Source: JAICSD01 sp963836665 (GTDB taxonomy: Bacteria > Acidobacteriota > Vicinamibacteria > Vicinamibacterales > 2-12-FULL-66-21). From it: 64,000 nucleotides of DNA. The notes under the pieces were generated by a model. That model saw only the letters and a program-made list of their open reading frames with translations, was not told where the DNA came from and did no database searches. Below, piece by piece: positions 1 to 6,890 of this stretch. Both the position numbers and the translations under genes were made by a program. The DNA lies in contig CAWIKL010000001.1 in the NCBI GenBank assembly GCA_963836665.1, positions 124,001 through 188,000 of the forward strand, read 5' to 3'. Position 1 is the first letter of the stretch. Every line of letters begins with the position of its first letter.

Positions 1-498
1 CGCGTACAGCCGCGTCCTATCAGCGGACAGTGCCAAACTTCCGCCATGTGCGGCTGTCAGGGTCGACACGCGGAATCGGAAGCGATGCTGCGCGACGCAG
101 TCAGCGGCCTGCGCGAATCGGCCGGGCCAGTACATCCGAGCACGTTGGGCGCGCTCGAATCGCTCGGCTTTGCCTGCCTGCGCCAGCGCAAGTACGTCGA
201 CGCCGAGCCCGTGCTACGCGAAGCGCTGGCTGGACGCGAGCAGACGATGCCGAAGTCATGGCGCCGTTTCGATGCTCAAAGCTTGCTCGGCGGCAGCCTC
301 GCGGGCCAGCGCCGGTTCGGCGAGGCCGAGCCGCTGGTCGTCGGCGGCTACGAGGGGATGCGGCAGCAGGCCGGATCGATACCCGCCTACTTCCGCGAAG
401 AACTCACCAACGCCGGCCACCGCGTGATCGTTCTGTACGCCGCGTGGGGCAAACCCGCCCAGGCGACGGAGTGGCGGAAGAAGGTGGCCGTACCGTAG
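1..498 (+). CDS. TPR-repeat protein, C-terminal part
   Basis: The frame is open from the left edge, so only the C-terminal ~165 residues are present and the start lies outside the window. Two helical repeats with tetratricopeptide character are visible (GRHAESEAMLRDAV, then KYVDAEPVLREAL and FGEAEPLVVGGY). The tail, with W in AAWGKP followed by EWRKK, resembles the ends of TPR-type eukaryotic-like serine/threonine kinases common in Acidobacteria. That assignment is inference because no kinase domain is in view. The repeats probably mediate protein-protein contacts. Confidence 0.6.
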   Translation, partial: RVQPRPISGQCQTSAMCGCQGRHAESEAMLRDAVSGLRESAGPVHPSTLGALESLGFACLRQRKYVDAEPVLREALAGREQTMPKSWRRFDAQSLLGGSLAGQRRFGEAEPLVVGGYEGMRQQAGSIPAYFREELTNAGHRVIVLYAAWGKPAQATEWRKKVAVP

Positions 499-551
499 GT
501 GTTGACACGGCGTCTCCACCGGCAGTCGAACGGGTCTGGTAGATTGCGCCT

Positions 552-1356
552 GTGGAACTGCGAAATCGTACCGCCATCGTGACGGGATCGGGCGGCACCG
601 GCTGTGGGCGTGCGATTGCCGTGCGTCTCGCGAGCCTTAGCGCGTCCGTGGTGGTGAGCGACATTGACGACGCGGGCGGAGAGGAGACGGTCCGTCTGAT
701 CAGGAACTCGGGCGGCCGGGCCACGTTCCTCCATGCCGACGTATGCGACGAGCAGCAAGTCCGCCAGCTCGTCGTCGTCGCGGAAGAGACGTTCGGCGAT
801 GTCGGCGTGCTCGTCAACAATGCCTCAGGTCCATTTCGCCAGGGATTCGAGATGGACCATTGGGCGAACACGGCGCAGACGGAGTTCATCGGTACGCTCC
901 ACGCGACGCGGTATGCGGTCGAGGCCATGCGCCGCCATGGCGGAGGCGCGATCGTCAACATCGCGTCGATTTCCGCTCTCTGGCACGGTCGCAAAACGGA
1001 GGGAGGAGCGCCCGTCTACGATGCCGCAAAGGCCGGCTTGCTTCGGCTGACGACCGGCTTGGCCGGTTTCGCCAGCGCGGATAATATTCGTGTGAACTGC
1101 CTGGCGCCTGGCTGGATTGCCACGGACGGTCCGCGCCAGGTACTGGGAGTCGTTGTCGCCGGAAGAGCGCCGCCGACAGGGCATACCGGCGCGGCTGTTG
1201 ACGACGGCCGAGATCGCCAGCGCGGTGATTCGTCTCGCGACGGACGACACGCTTTTCGGCCGGGTGCTCCTGTGGTGGTCCGACGACGCGCCTCGCCTGA
1301 TCGAGTGGGGCGACCGCGGCTATCGTGACGCGCAGACTGTCGCATTGCGCGATTGA
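552..1356 (+). CDS. Short-chain dehydrogenase/reductase, frame broken by one base
   Basis: NAD(P)-dependent oxidoreductase of the SDR family with a Rossmann fold; the substrate is unknown. The glycine-rich cofactor loop (TGSGGTGCG) is near residue 12, the NNAS motif near residue 92, and the catalytic YxxxK (YDAAK) near residue 157. The start is GTG at 552. The first frame runs to about base 1138 (ending WIATDGPRQ) and the family-like C-terminus (YWESLSPEERRR, then TTAEIASAVIRLATDD) continues in the next frame. The span is 3n+1 bases, so removing one G at GGTACT (1139-1144) restores a 267-residue protein of normal SDR length. The same hexamer carries the frame break in five other genes here, so a sequence artefact is more likely than a true pseudogene. 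Confidence 0.8.
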
Positions 1357-1382
1357 GCGGACCGCGCAGTTCTGCGCCCCAG

Positions 1383-1764
1383 TCACCACACGACCTTGAG
1401 GCCTTCGTACGCGAGAAAGGCTTCATCAGGTGTCACGACGGCGATGTCTTCCGCGAGGGCCTGGGCGATGATCTGGCGATCGAACGGATCGGCATGATGC
1501 GTGGGCAGATCGAACAGGCGGAAGGCGTGCTCTGCCGAGTACCGGCAAGACCCGCAACCGTAGGTCGGCGACGCCTGCCGTCGCGTCGGCCTTGCTGAAC
1601 GCGAGTTTCCCTCGGGTCTGTTTGACGGCGATCTCGGTCAGGGAAACGACGCTGATCTCGCGCACCGCGGTGCGCCTTCGAAGCGCAGAGATCGCAGCAC
1701 GGGACAGGCGTTCTGGAGTGCTGACGGCCCAGATGAACGTCACCGTATCCAGGATCAGCCGCAT
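1383..1764 (-). CDS. vapC: VapC-type PIN-domain toxin, frame broken by one base
   Basis: PIN-domain ribonuclease toxin of a VapBC pair, expected to cleave RNA when not bound by its antitoxin. The N-terminus LILDTVTFIW gives the first acidic residue, SLTEIA the second, and HHADPFDRQIIAQAL the third acidic cluster. The last part is read in a different frame: after LRVLP the family-like SAEHAFRLF continues only if one base is dropped at AGTACC (1538-1543). Corrected length is 126 residues, typical for the family. The start lies three bases after the antitoxin stop, the usual operon arrangement. Confidence 0.75.
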
Positions 1765-1767
1765 GCG

Positions 1768-2010
1768 TCAGCGGCCATCGACGAGGGCATCGACCTCTTC
1801 GGCTTTCATTGGCTTCCACCAGTCGGGGTCGGGGGCTGTCACCTTGTCCTTCAACGTCCCGAACTTCGGCCTCTCGGGGTCGGCCTTCGTCGTCCGGACG
1901 ATGTCGACCACGGCCGTCCCGTGCCGATGGATCGTCACGGACTCGCCGCGTTCGACCGCCTTGATCAGCTTGGGAAGCGCATTCTTGGCTTCGGCTACGC
2001 TCACTTTCAT
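1768..2010 (-). CDS. Phd/YefM-type (VapB-like) antitoxin
   Basis: Antitoxin partner of the adjacent PIN-domain toxin. The protein begins MKVSVAEAKNALPKLIKAVE, the classic Phd/YefM opening, followed by GESVTIHRHGTAVVDIV, which matches the DNA-binding and dimerisation core. The C-terminal tail (DWWKPMKAEEVDALVDG) would wrap the toxin. Start is ATG at 2010; a TTG three codons upstream is possible. The pair is probably autorepressed by binding upstream of this start, as known for the family, although no operator was identified by eye. Confidence 0.85.
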   Translation of the reverse strand: MKVSVAEAKNALPKLIKAVERGESVTIHRHGTAVVDIVRTTKADPERPKFGTLKDKVTAPDPDWWKPMKAEEVDALVDGR

Positions 2011-2160
2011 ATATGACAATTATAGCCACAAGAGATGGCTATAGCAAAAGGCCGCGACAGGCCGCTGACACCAAAGCTGCGCGCCGCGCTCGTCGCGCAC
2101 GCACCGGAAGGGCTACATCTTCGGCCAGGGCAGGGAAGCAAGCCCCCGCGCCAGGAGGCA

Positions 2161-2318
2161 GTTCTTCATGGCCTACGCACCAGACGAGGACCCGCTTTGG
2201 GTGGTGGGAATCTTTCACGGACGCAGAAATCCGCGACTGATGGCTGCGATCCTTCGGGACCGGCTGTAGATCGCGAATCCGCAAGCGACGTGGGTTCTTG
2301 CAGTGGGTGGCGTCCCCA
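2161..2318 (+). repeat. Direct repeat copy 1 (parE 3' end and flank)
   Basis: 158 bases closely matching 5176-5333, with only scattered substitutions and small compensating indels. The repeat covers the last codons of parE, its stop and about 50 bases beyond, ending in TGGCGTCCCCA. It may reflect duplication of a toxin-antitoxin cassette or successive insertions at one target. Confidence 0.85.
2168..2269 (+). pseudogene. Remnant of a ParE/RelE-type toxin C-terminus
   Basis: Encodes about 33 residues (MAYAPDEDPLWVVGIFHGRR onward) nearly identical to the end of the intact ParE at 4970-5284, including LWVVGIFHGRRNPR and the final LRDRL. The N-terminal two thirds of the toxin and the antitoxin are missing upstream. 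It is a truncated relic and is unlikely to be functional. Confidence 0.7.
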
Positions 2319-2597
2319 ACGCATGCCGCCAAGACGGGCGATACCACGCTTTGAGGATCTTCATGAACCTGTTCACTTCTCCGGGTTGTTCATGTGGCCC
2401 GCGCTCTCGGAGTGTCCGAGGTGTGCGCAGTCTCGCTGCTGTTCTGGCGTCATCGGGGTCGGCGTTTCACCAGCCGGCACGGAATTGCATCGCATCGTCT
2501 CCTCGAAGCCCGGCGCCGAGAAGACAAACGTCAACGCGAGGGGAGATTCGACAAAGGTTGCACGACGAAATTCTCAGGAATTGCGGCCTGATCGGCC
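2270..2597. other. Gap without a convincing gene
   Basis: About 330 bases between the parE remnant and the receiver-domain gene. Open frames exist on both strands but none shows a family motif, a good ribosome binding site or protein-like composition. The first 50 bases belong to the direct repeat. Confidence 0.5.
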
Positions 2598-2957
2598 TCA
2601 AGCAGCTAACACCGCCGCCGGCAGCTCCTGCACTATGTCGGCCTTGCGCACCACGGCGCATGCGCCGAACTCGAAGGCGGACAAGGTGACATCTCCGTCA
2701 AGGTGCTCGCTCACGATGACGACGCTGACGGCTGGGTGGATTTGCCGAATGTATCGACAGGCGTCGAGGCCGTTCATCCGAGGCATGAAGATGTCCGTAA
2801 CGACGACATCCGGCACCAACTCGCCAACTCGCCGGAGAAGTTCCTCACCGTCGACGGCAGTCGAAACAACATCGCAATGCGGTTCCAAAATGCGGATCAG
2901 CGCGGCCATGACGCCTGCGTGATCGTCGGCAATGATGATGCGCCGGCGTGAGTGCAC
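2598..2957 (-). CDS. Stand-alone response-regulator receiver protein
   Basis: CheY-like receiver domain of a two-component system. The acidic pair is in IIIADDHAG, the phospho-acceptor Asp in VVVTDIFMP and the conserved Lys in VVRKADIV. There is no output domain, so it would act through a partner or as a phosphate sink. The N-terminus is uncertain: GTG at 2957 puts the core at once after the start, but the frame stays open to an ATG at 3068 whose extra residues look non-conserved. No histidine kinase is adjacent. Confidence 0.7.
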   Translation of the reverse strand: MHSRRRIIIADDHAGVMAALIRILEPHCDVVSTAVDGEELLRRVGELVPDVVVTDIFMPRMNGLDACRYIRQIHPAVSVVIVSEHLDGDVTLSAFEFGACAVVRKADIVQELPAAVLAA

Positions 2958-3147
2958 TCCTTCGTCCCCCCGACAATTCCGCCGACTATACGGATCGCGA
3001 AGTGCCGCCGCAAGCGCTTGTCGCTGCAAGGTTGGCGTGCTCGTATGAAAGTCATACAAAGGCCGCACACGTGTGCGGGTTTACAATGGCAGCCGGCGGC
3101 GGGGCAGGCGTCATGACCTTGCCCTCACGGCCGGTCCTCCGCCCGGC

Positions 3148-3684
3148 CTACCGCCGATCTTGCCCACCTGCGGAGACTGGTGCAGTGTTCACGTCGCCCG
3201 AAGGCTCTTCGGCGAAGGGGTTCAGCGGGTTCTGAAGTTCGCGATCAGATGGACGGATACCGCGCGTTGCCCCGGCAGGCGGGACACCGGCCGGAGGAAC
3301 GTAACATCCGACGCAGCCCCTTGTTCCAAAGTTCGTGCTGTCTCCCAACTCCGACCAGCGATACAGGTCAAGCGCATAAACGCAGAACCAGCGCTCGTTG
3401 TCAGCTGATACCCACACGCACTCGTACGTGCACTTTCCATTTCGACAGATGGCCCGATCGATGTTCCCGAGCGCGCGGTTTTCATAAATGGTCTTCACGA
3501 ACTCCGGCACGACTTTTGGAACTTCTTTTACCTGGCCTGTGTGCTGGTCAGCCTCGGCCAAAGGCGGAAGTGTCATGAAGGAGGCATCGAGTGACAGAGC
3601 CTCACGATAGAGCGCCGCGTGGAATCCCCTGACCCAGCGCCGAATGATGTCCCTCAGATCAAACCCGCCAGCGGCGACCAACAC
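3148..3684 (-). CDS. Hypothetical protein, possibly N-terminally disrupted
   Basis: 178 residues from GTG at 3684, with no recognised family. The middle is protein-like (IIRRWVRGFHAALYREAL; ICRNGKCTYECVWV; RWFCVYALDLYRW), and paired cysteines in CRNGKCTYEC could bind metal. Upstream on the same strand, bases 3685-3760 encode a plausible peptide in another frame (VDVRILDAVQTFSLLGYQAG), so the true N-terminus may be separated by a frameshift. This break does not contain GGTACT. Function unknown. Confidence 0.4.
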   Translation of the reverse strand: MLVAAGGFDLRDIIRRWVRGFHAALYREALSLDASFMTLPPLAEADQHTGQVKEVPKVVPEFVKTIYENRALGNIDRAICRNGKCTYECVWVSADNERWFCVYALDLYRWSELGDSTNFGTRGCVGCYVPPAGVPPAGATRGIRPSDRELQNPLNPFAEEPSGDVNTAPVSAGGQDRR

Positions 3685-3986
3685 CCAGCCTGGTAGCCCA
3701 GAAGCGAGAACGTCTGGACCGCGTCGAGGATGCGTACATCCACGAAAAGACGATTGATCTACCGCGGCATCTCGCCGTTCCGGCTCAGCGTCAGCGATTT
3801 AGGTACAGACCGCGACATCACTGCCTATCACGCTAAATCACGCTGAGAACCGCGGAGACCGGCACAAAAACCGGCACAGCGCGTTGTGGCCCTGCAGACT
3901 CCCGGCCCGTCCGTTCAGCATTGGCCGGCGTGGGTGCAGGGTCAACGCGCTCTGCGCTATTCTGATCGAGGAACGATTGGTTGACC
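3685..3986. other. Gap holding a possible out-of-frame coding fragment
   Basis: About 300 bases. The minus strand near 3690-3760 reads as a protein-like stretch without a start codon, possibly the displaced N-terminus of the gene at 3148-3684. The remainder shows no supported feature. Confidence 0.3.
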
Positions 3987-4315
3987 ATGACGCAAATCAC
4001 CGAGGCCATCACAGGCACGGCGTCCTCCAGCCAACCGGTGAACTGCACCTCCGCGAGGACCAGCGGGTGCGGGTCATCGTCGAACCGCTCGACGAGCAGC
4101 GCGAGGAGCGCTCCGCGGCGTTGGCACGGCTGAAGGCTGGCATCGCCAGCATGCAGTTCTTCTCGGACACCCGGCCGGTCTCGCGAGCTGAGTTGCATGA
4201 TCGCCCTGATACCCCCTTCCTCATCTATGGACACGATCGGTCGAGTCCGGAAGAGCGGAAGCAGGCGGCTGAGTCCATCGATCGCGCGTCAGACCGCGTT
4301 GCGCGCCTGCGGTGA
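3987..4315 (+). pseudogene. DUF104 (AF2212-like) antitoxin, frame broken
   Basis: ATG at 3987 gives MTQITEAI and the family core (GVLQPTGELHLREDQRVRV, then IVEPLDEQREE) follows in another frame. The family consensus starts with a short strand then (Y)xxGVLxPxxxLxLxExxxVxVxI. The span is 3n+2 bases, consistent with one base lost near 4011, probably a T giving I-Y-R. This class usually sits before a PIN-domain toxin, but none follows here. It may be a decaying orphan or carry an indel error; it lacks the GGTACT context. Confidence 0.6.
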
Positions 4316-4343
4316 GTCCTGATACCTGTAGACTCGCGCCAGA

Positions 4344-4433
4344 ATGGATTTCGAATGGGATCCCGACAAGGACGCTGAGAACCAGCACAAGCACGGCTCG
4401 CATTCGACGAAGCATCGGTGTTGCTGCGTCTGA
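4344..4433 (+). pseudogene. BrnT-like toxin N-terminal remnant
   Basis: ATG at 4344 gives MDFEWDPDKDAENQHKHG, matching the BrnT opening (FEWDxxKxxxNxxKHG). The frame then stops. Restoring one base after GG gives LAFDEASV, the expected continuation, but nothing BrnT-like follows before the next gene, and no BrnA antitoxin is seen. Best read as a truncated relic. Confidence 0.45.
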
Positions 4434-4484
4434 CGTGTTCCGCGAAGCGCGTGCTCGACTCTGCTCTCGAGGGAAGGAGCCGTA

Positions 4485-4723
4485 ATGGCATCGCTCGGTT
4501 GGTCCAATGCTCTGCGGTTGAGAGTGTTCCCGGCAAGGTCAGTGGTGCCTGGGTCTTCAAGGGGACGCGAACGCCGGTTGCGACGATCTTCGAAAACCTC
4601 GAAGACGGCATGACGATCGACGAGGTGCTGGAACAGTTTCCCGTCACGCGCAAGCAAGTGAAGGCGGTGCTGGAATTTGCCGCGCGCATCGCTTGCCGGT
4701 CGCTGCCGAAAGCCGTACAGTAG
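4485..4723 (+). pseudogene. DUF433 (VapB-like) antitoxin, frame broken
   Basis: ATG at 4485 has a good ribosome binding site (AAGGAG six bases upstream) but its frame leaves the family sequence after about seven codons (MASLGWS). The DUF433 core (QCSAVESVPGKVSGAWVFKG, then EDGMTIDEVLEQFPVTRKQ) lies in the next frame. One base lost in TCC|AA near 4505 explains this, and a corrected protein would be 79 residues. DUF433 proteins are winged-helix antitoxins of PIN toxins; no toxin partner is adjacent. Confidence 0.6.
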
Positions 4724-4727
4724 CGGC

Positions 4728-4973
4728 ATGGACGTGCACGTCACTCCGGAAACGGCCAAAAGACTGCAGGATCTCGCGACGACTAGCGGACGTGCCGCTG
4801 AGGATATCGTAGAGGATGCCCTTGCCGGGTACCTTGAGGAGGTGTCATCAGTCCGCATGACGCTCGACAGCCGCTACGATGATCTCAAGAGCGGTCAGGT
4901 GACACCGATCGATGGCGAGGAGGCCTTCAGGAAACTGCGCGAAAAGAGCGAGCGCCGGCGATCGGGCGGATGA
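4728..4973 (+). CDS. parD: ParD-like antitoxin
   Basis: 81 residues starting MDVHVTPETAKRLQDLATTS, a ribbon-helix-helix-type start followed by a helix (AAEDIVEDALAGYLEEV). The C-terminal half (GEEAFRKLREKSERRR) is the likely toxin-binding tail. It overlaps the toxin start by four bases (ATGA), indicating translational coupling. It should neutralise the downstream ParE-type toxin and repress its own promoter, as known for the family. Confidence 0.8.
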   Translation: MDVHVTPETAKRLQDLATTSGRAAEDIVEDALAGYLEEVSSVRMTLDSRYDDLKSGQVTPIDGEEAFRKLREKSERRRSGG

Positions 4974-5284
4974 GCGGCTACGCTTTCCATCCCGCTGCGT
5001 TCGCGGATCTCGACGAGATTTGGGAGTACATCGCGCAAGATAATATCGACGCCGCTGACCGGGTATTCGTCGACATCCATACAGTCCTCCGCACACTGGC
5101 GGTCTCGCCGCACATCGGACACCGACGCCCCGATTTGACAGCCCGCCCATTGCGATTCCACGTTGCGCGCGACCAGTTCCTCGTGGCCTACGCACCAGAC
5201 GAGAAGCCGCTTTGGGTGGTGGGGATCTTTCACGGACGCAGAAATCCGCGACTGATGGCTGCGATCCTTCGGGACCGGCTGTAG
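4970..5284 (+). CDS. parE: ParE/RelE-superfamily toxin
   Basis: 104 residues with the RelE/ParE fold signature: FHPAAFADLDEIWEYIAQDN at the N-terminus, PHIGHRRPDL in the middle and FLVAYAPDE...LWVVGIFHGRRN at the end. ParE members poison DNA gyrase whereas RelE members cut mRNA; the IWEYIAQDN helix and full length favour ParE. It is the only intact toxin-antitoxin pair in this strip and its 3' third is duplicated at 2161-2318. Confidence 0.85.
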   Translation: MSGYAFHPAAFADLDEIWEYIAQDNIDAADRVFVDIHTVLRTLAVSPHIGHRRPDLTARPLRFHVARDQFLVAYAPDEKPLWVVGIFHGRRNPRLMAAILRDRL

Positions 5285-5333
5285 ATCGCGAATCCGCCAG
5301 GCGACGTGGTTCTTGCGGTGGATGGCGTCCCCA
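5176..5333 (+). repeat. Direct repeat copy 2 (parE 3' end and flank)
   Basis: Matches 2161-2318 over 158 bases. This copy belongs to the intact toxin gene and likewise ends in TGGCGTCCCCA, the same 11-mer found at the 3' end of tRNA-Glu at the far side of the integrated element. Confidence 0.85.
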
Positions 5334-5369
5334 CCCGGCTCGGTTCACAAGGGTGCACCCATTACGAAC

Positions 5370-5381
5370 TGGCGTCCCCAG
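5370..5381 (+). other. Candidate left attachment core (attL-like)
   Basis: TGGCGTCCCCAG is identical to 16077-16088 at the 3' end of the tRNA-Glu gene next to the integrase. Sequence use changes just to the right. A short core is normal for serine integrases. Further partial copies at 2308-2318 and 5323-5333 weaken the exact placement. Confidence 0.45.
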
Positions 5382-5594
5382 GGGGAACTCCGACTCTGTA
5401 TAGGGTACGCGTCCGCTTGCCCTGGGCAGCCTGACTCCTGGCCTTCAGTGGGAGCCAGCCGCCCGCTCAGGCTAGCTCAGGACCGGCGGCAGGGATCTGA
5501 CCCAGGGGGAAGTAGCCCCTTTAGTTCTGGCTCATCCTGGAGGCTGATTACTCAGATCTTTTACAAAAGTCTATGGGTTCAATCTGGGGAGTCT

Positions 5595-5617
5595 GTGCTT
5601 TAATACCTAATTAGCAC
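5595..5617. promoter_or_regulatory. Imperfect dyad, possible operator
   Basis: GTGCT...AGCAC flanks an AT-rich centre containing CTAATTAG, in the low-GC leader before the first gene of the element. It could be a repressor operator. There is no direct evidence beyond symmetry and position. Confidence 0.3.
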
Positions 5618-5762
5618 CTTGGGCTGGGTTCGGTAAGCACAGAAGAAGCATCCCAAGGCTGCCCCTGCAATAGCGGGGACTTAAGAGACCGCCGACAACG
5701 AATACGGCTGCCCATTGATGGCGAACCATCACTTGGCAGCTGTTCTTGTTTTCGGAGGTTGC

Positions 5763-6032
5763 ATGAAGCCCGCCGCGCCACGCCGACAGCTCAATCCGTT
5801 CTTACTTAAGGCGGTCCTTCAGTCGAAGGAAAGCCAGGACCTGCTACGTCGTACAGCGGGATGGCCCAATTATCCCGCCTACTTCGTGGTGATTCGCTCA
5901 TCCACCATCATTGCAACTGACTTGACTGTCGCACGGCTGGAAAAGCTCGCAGAACTTGTCTCTTTTCCACGCGATCAGATCTTCTTCGATGAGGCTCCTG
6001 CAATGCGAGCAGACAGGTTGCAGGCGCGATGA
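5763..6032 (+). CDS. Hypothetical protein, first gene of the element
   Basis: 89 residues from ATG 5763, chosen because GGAGG lies five bases upstream; an ATG at 5715 has no such site. Sequence such as LNPFLLKAVLQSKESQDLLRR and IIATDLTVARLEKLAELV looks helical and globular, with no recognised family. Position at the head of the element, just after a possible operator, suggests an early or regulatory role, but no clear helix-turn-helix is seen. Overlaps the next gene by four bases. Confidence 0.6.
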   Translation: MKPAAPRRQLNPFLLKAVLQSKESQDLLRRTAGWPNYPAYFVVIRSSTIIATDLTVARLEKLAELVSFPRDQIFFDEAPAMRADRLQAR

Positions 6033-6247
6033 AAGTGCGACTGATCCTCCATCCTCTTTTCGTTACGACGATCCGGCATGCCTGGGAGCAGCGTCGAACC
6101 CAGTCGTGGTTCGCAGGTACGCTCTACTGGGAAACAGACTCCGGCCGGATCCCCTATTGCCCGCCCCTGCGTGATCATCGACGGATCAAAAAGCTGGCTG
6201 CCACGCTTCAGTACGACGGGCCGATCTTTGTTCAGGTGTCCAAGTGA
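6029..6247 (+). CDS. Small basic hypothetical protein
   Basis: 72 residues, starting within the stop of the previous gene (ATGA overlap) and overlapping the next by four bases, so translation is probably coupled. The sequence is rich in Arg and aromatic residues (HAWEQRRTQSWFAGTLYWE). No family recognised. Confidence 0.55.
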   Translation: MKVRLILHPLFVTTIRHAWEQRRTQSWFAGTLYWETDSGRIPYCPPLRDHRRIKKLAATLQYDGPIFVQVSK

Positions 6248-6564
6248 ACCGCCCTTACGAGCGCTTCACCATCCAGGACCACGTCACCCTGGGCAACCAG
6301 CTGAAAGCTGCCTGGCAGGCGCAGGGCCAGGTGCTGAGGGCCTTCCCCAAGAACAGCCGCGCATCACAGGTGGCTCGACGCCTGGAACGATCCCTGAGCG
6401 TACTGAAGTCCGCTCTTGATGATGAGATCTGCCGCCTGGTGAAGCAAGAGCAAGACCCGCGACACATGGCAACAAAGGTCTACTACGGTGCTCCATTCAT
6501 CGAGCAGCTTCCTGAAGGACAAGACCCGCAGGATGCATTCGCGCGGTGGAGCATCCAGAAGTGA
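6244..6564 (+). CDS. Hypothetical protein, helical
   Basis: 106 residues from GTG 6244. The middle is strongly helical and charged (ASQVARRLERSLSVLKSALDD, EICRLVKQEQD). The C-terminal part (VYYGAPFIEQLPEGQD) is unlike known families I can name. It lies directly upstream of the primase-polymerase and overlaps it by a GTGA junction, so it may belong to the replication module. Confidence 0.55.
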   Translation: MNRPYERFTIQDHVTLGNQLKAAWQAQGQVLRAFPKNSRASQVARRLERSLSVLKSALDDEICRLVKQEQDPRHMATKVYYGAPFIEQLPEGQDPQDAFARWSIQK

Positions 6565-6890
6565 CTGCTCCGATCTACATCCCGCTCAAGGCTGGCACCA
6601 AGAAGCCGCCGTTGGTCACTGGATGGACCACTGATCCGCCGCCGACGATGGTCATTGCCCCTGAGAACAACCAGGCCCTGCGCCTGGATAGCCCCAGGGT
6701 TGATGTTGATCTGGATTGCCCTGAGGCACGCGCAGCCGCTGAGGTCTTCTTACTGAAGACTGGCCTCAAGCATGGCCGCCCCTCTGTGGGCGTCACACAC
6801 CACTGGTATGTGTCAGAGGATGCTGTCTATGAGGCCTTCTTCGACGTGGTGAAGGTGAAGGACGAGGATGGGGACGGAAAAGATAAGTGA
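6561..6890 (+). CDS. Bifunctional primase-polymerase N-terminal domain
   Basis: Archaeo-eukaryotic primase (prim-pol) type domain. It begins APIYIPLKAGTKKP and carries the metal-binding motif VDVDLDCPEA, then HGRPSVGVTHHWYV, as expected for plasmid and phage primase-polymerases. The start is GTG 6561, overlapping the upstream stop; GTG 6546 is an alternative. The reading frame ends at 6890 while the rest of the protein continues from 6868 in another frame. Dropping one A in GGAAAAG (6879-6885) joins them into an 801-residue enzyme. Confidence 0.75.
   Translation: MTAPIYIPLKAGTKKPPLVTGWTTDPPPTMVIAPENNQALRLDSPRVDVDLDCPEARAAAEVFLLKTGLKHGRPSVGVTHHWYVSEDAVYEAFFDVVKVKDEDGDGKDK

Larger units (their letters stand above)
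5334..5762. other. Left end of the integrated element; leader region
   Basis: About 430 bases without a supported gene. The GC content falls noticeably from about 5500 to 5620. It contains the candidate left attachment core, a dyad at 5595-5617 and a short hairpin (CCCC...GGGG near 5660-5680), which suits the control region of an integrated element. Confidence 0.5.

Noticed and set aside
2303..2689. Histidine-kinase-like fragment (IRQRLHDEIL) near 2540 on the plus strand
   Set aside because: Only one short resemblance, no kinase motifs, and the frame overlaps the receiver gene antisense; best regarded as chance.
5370..5450. A second, degenerate tRNA-Glu copy at the left boundary
   Set aside because: After the shared 12-mer the sequence no longer supports acceptor, T-arm or anticodon pairing, so only an attachment core is claimed.
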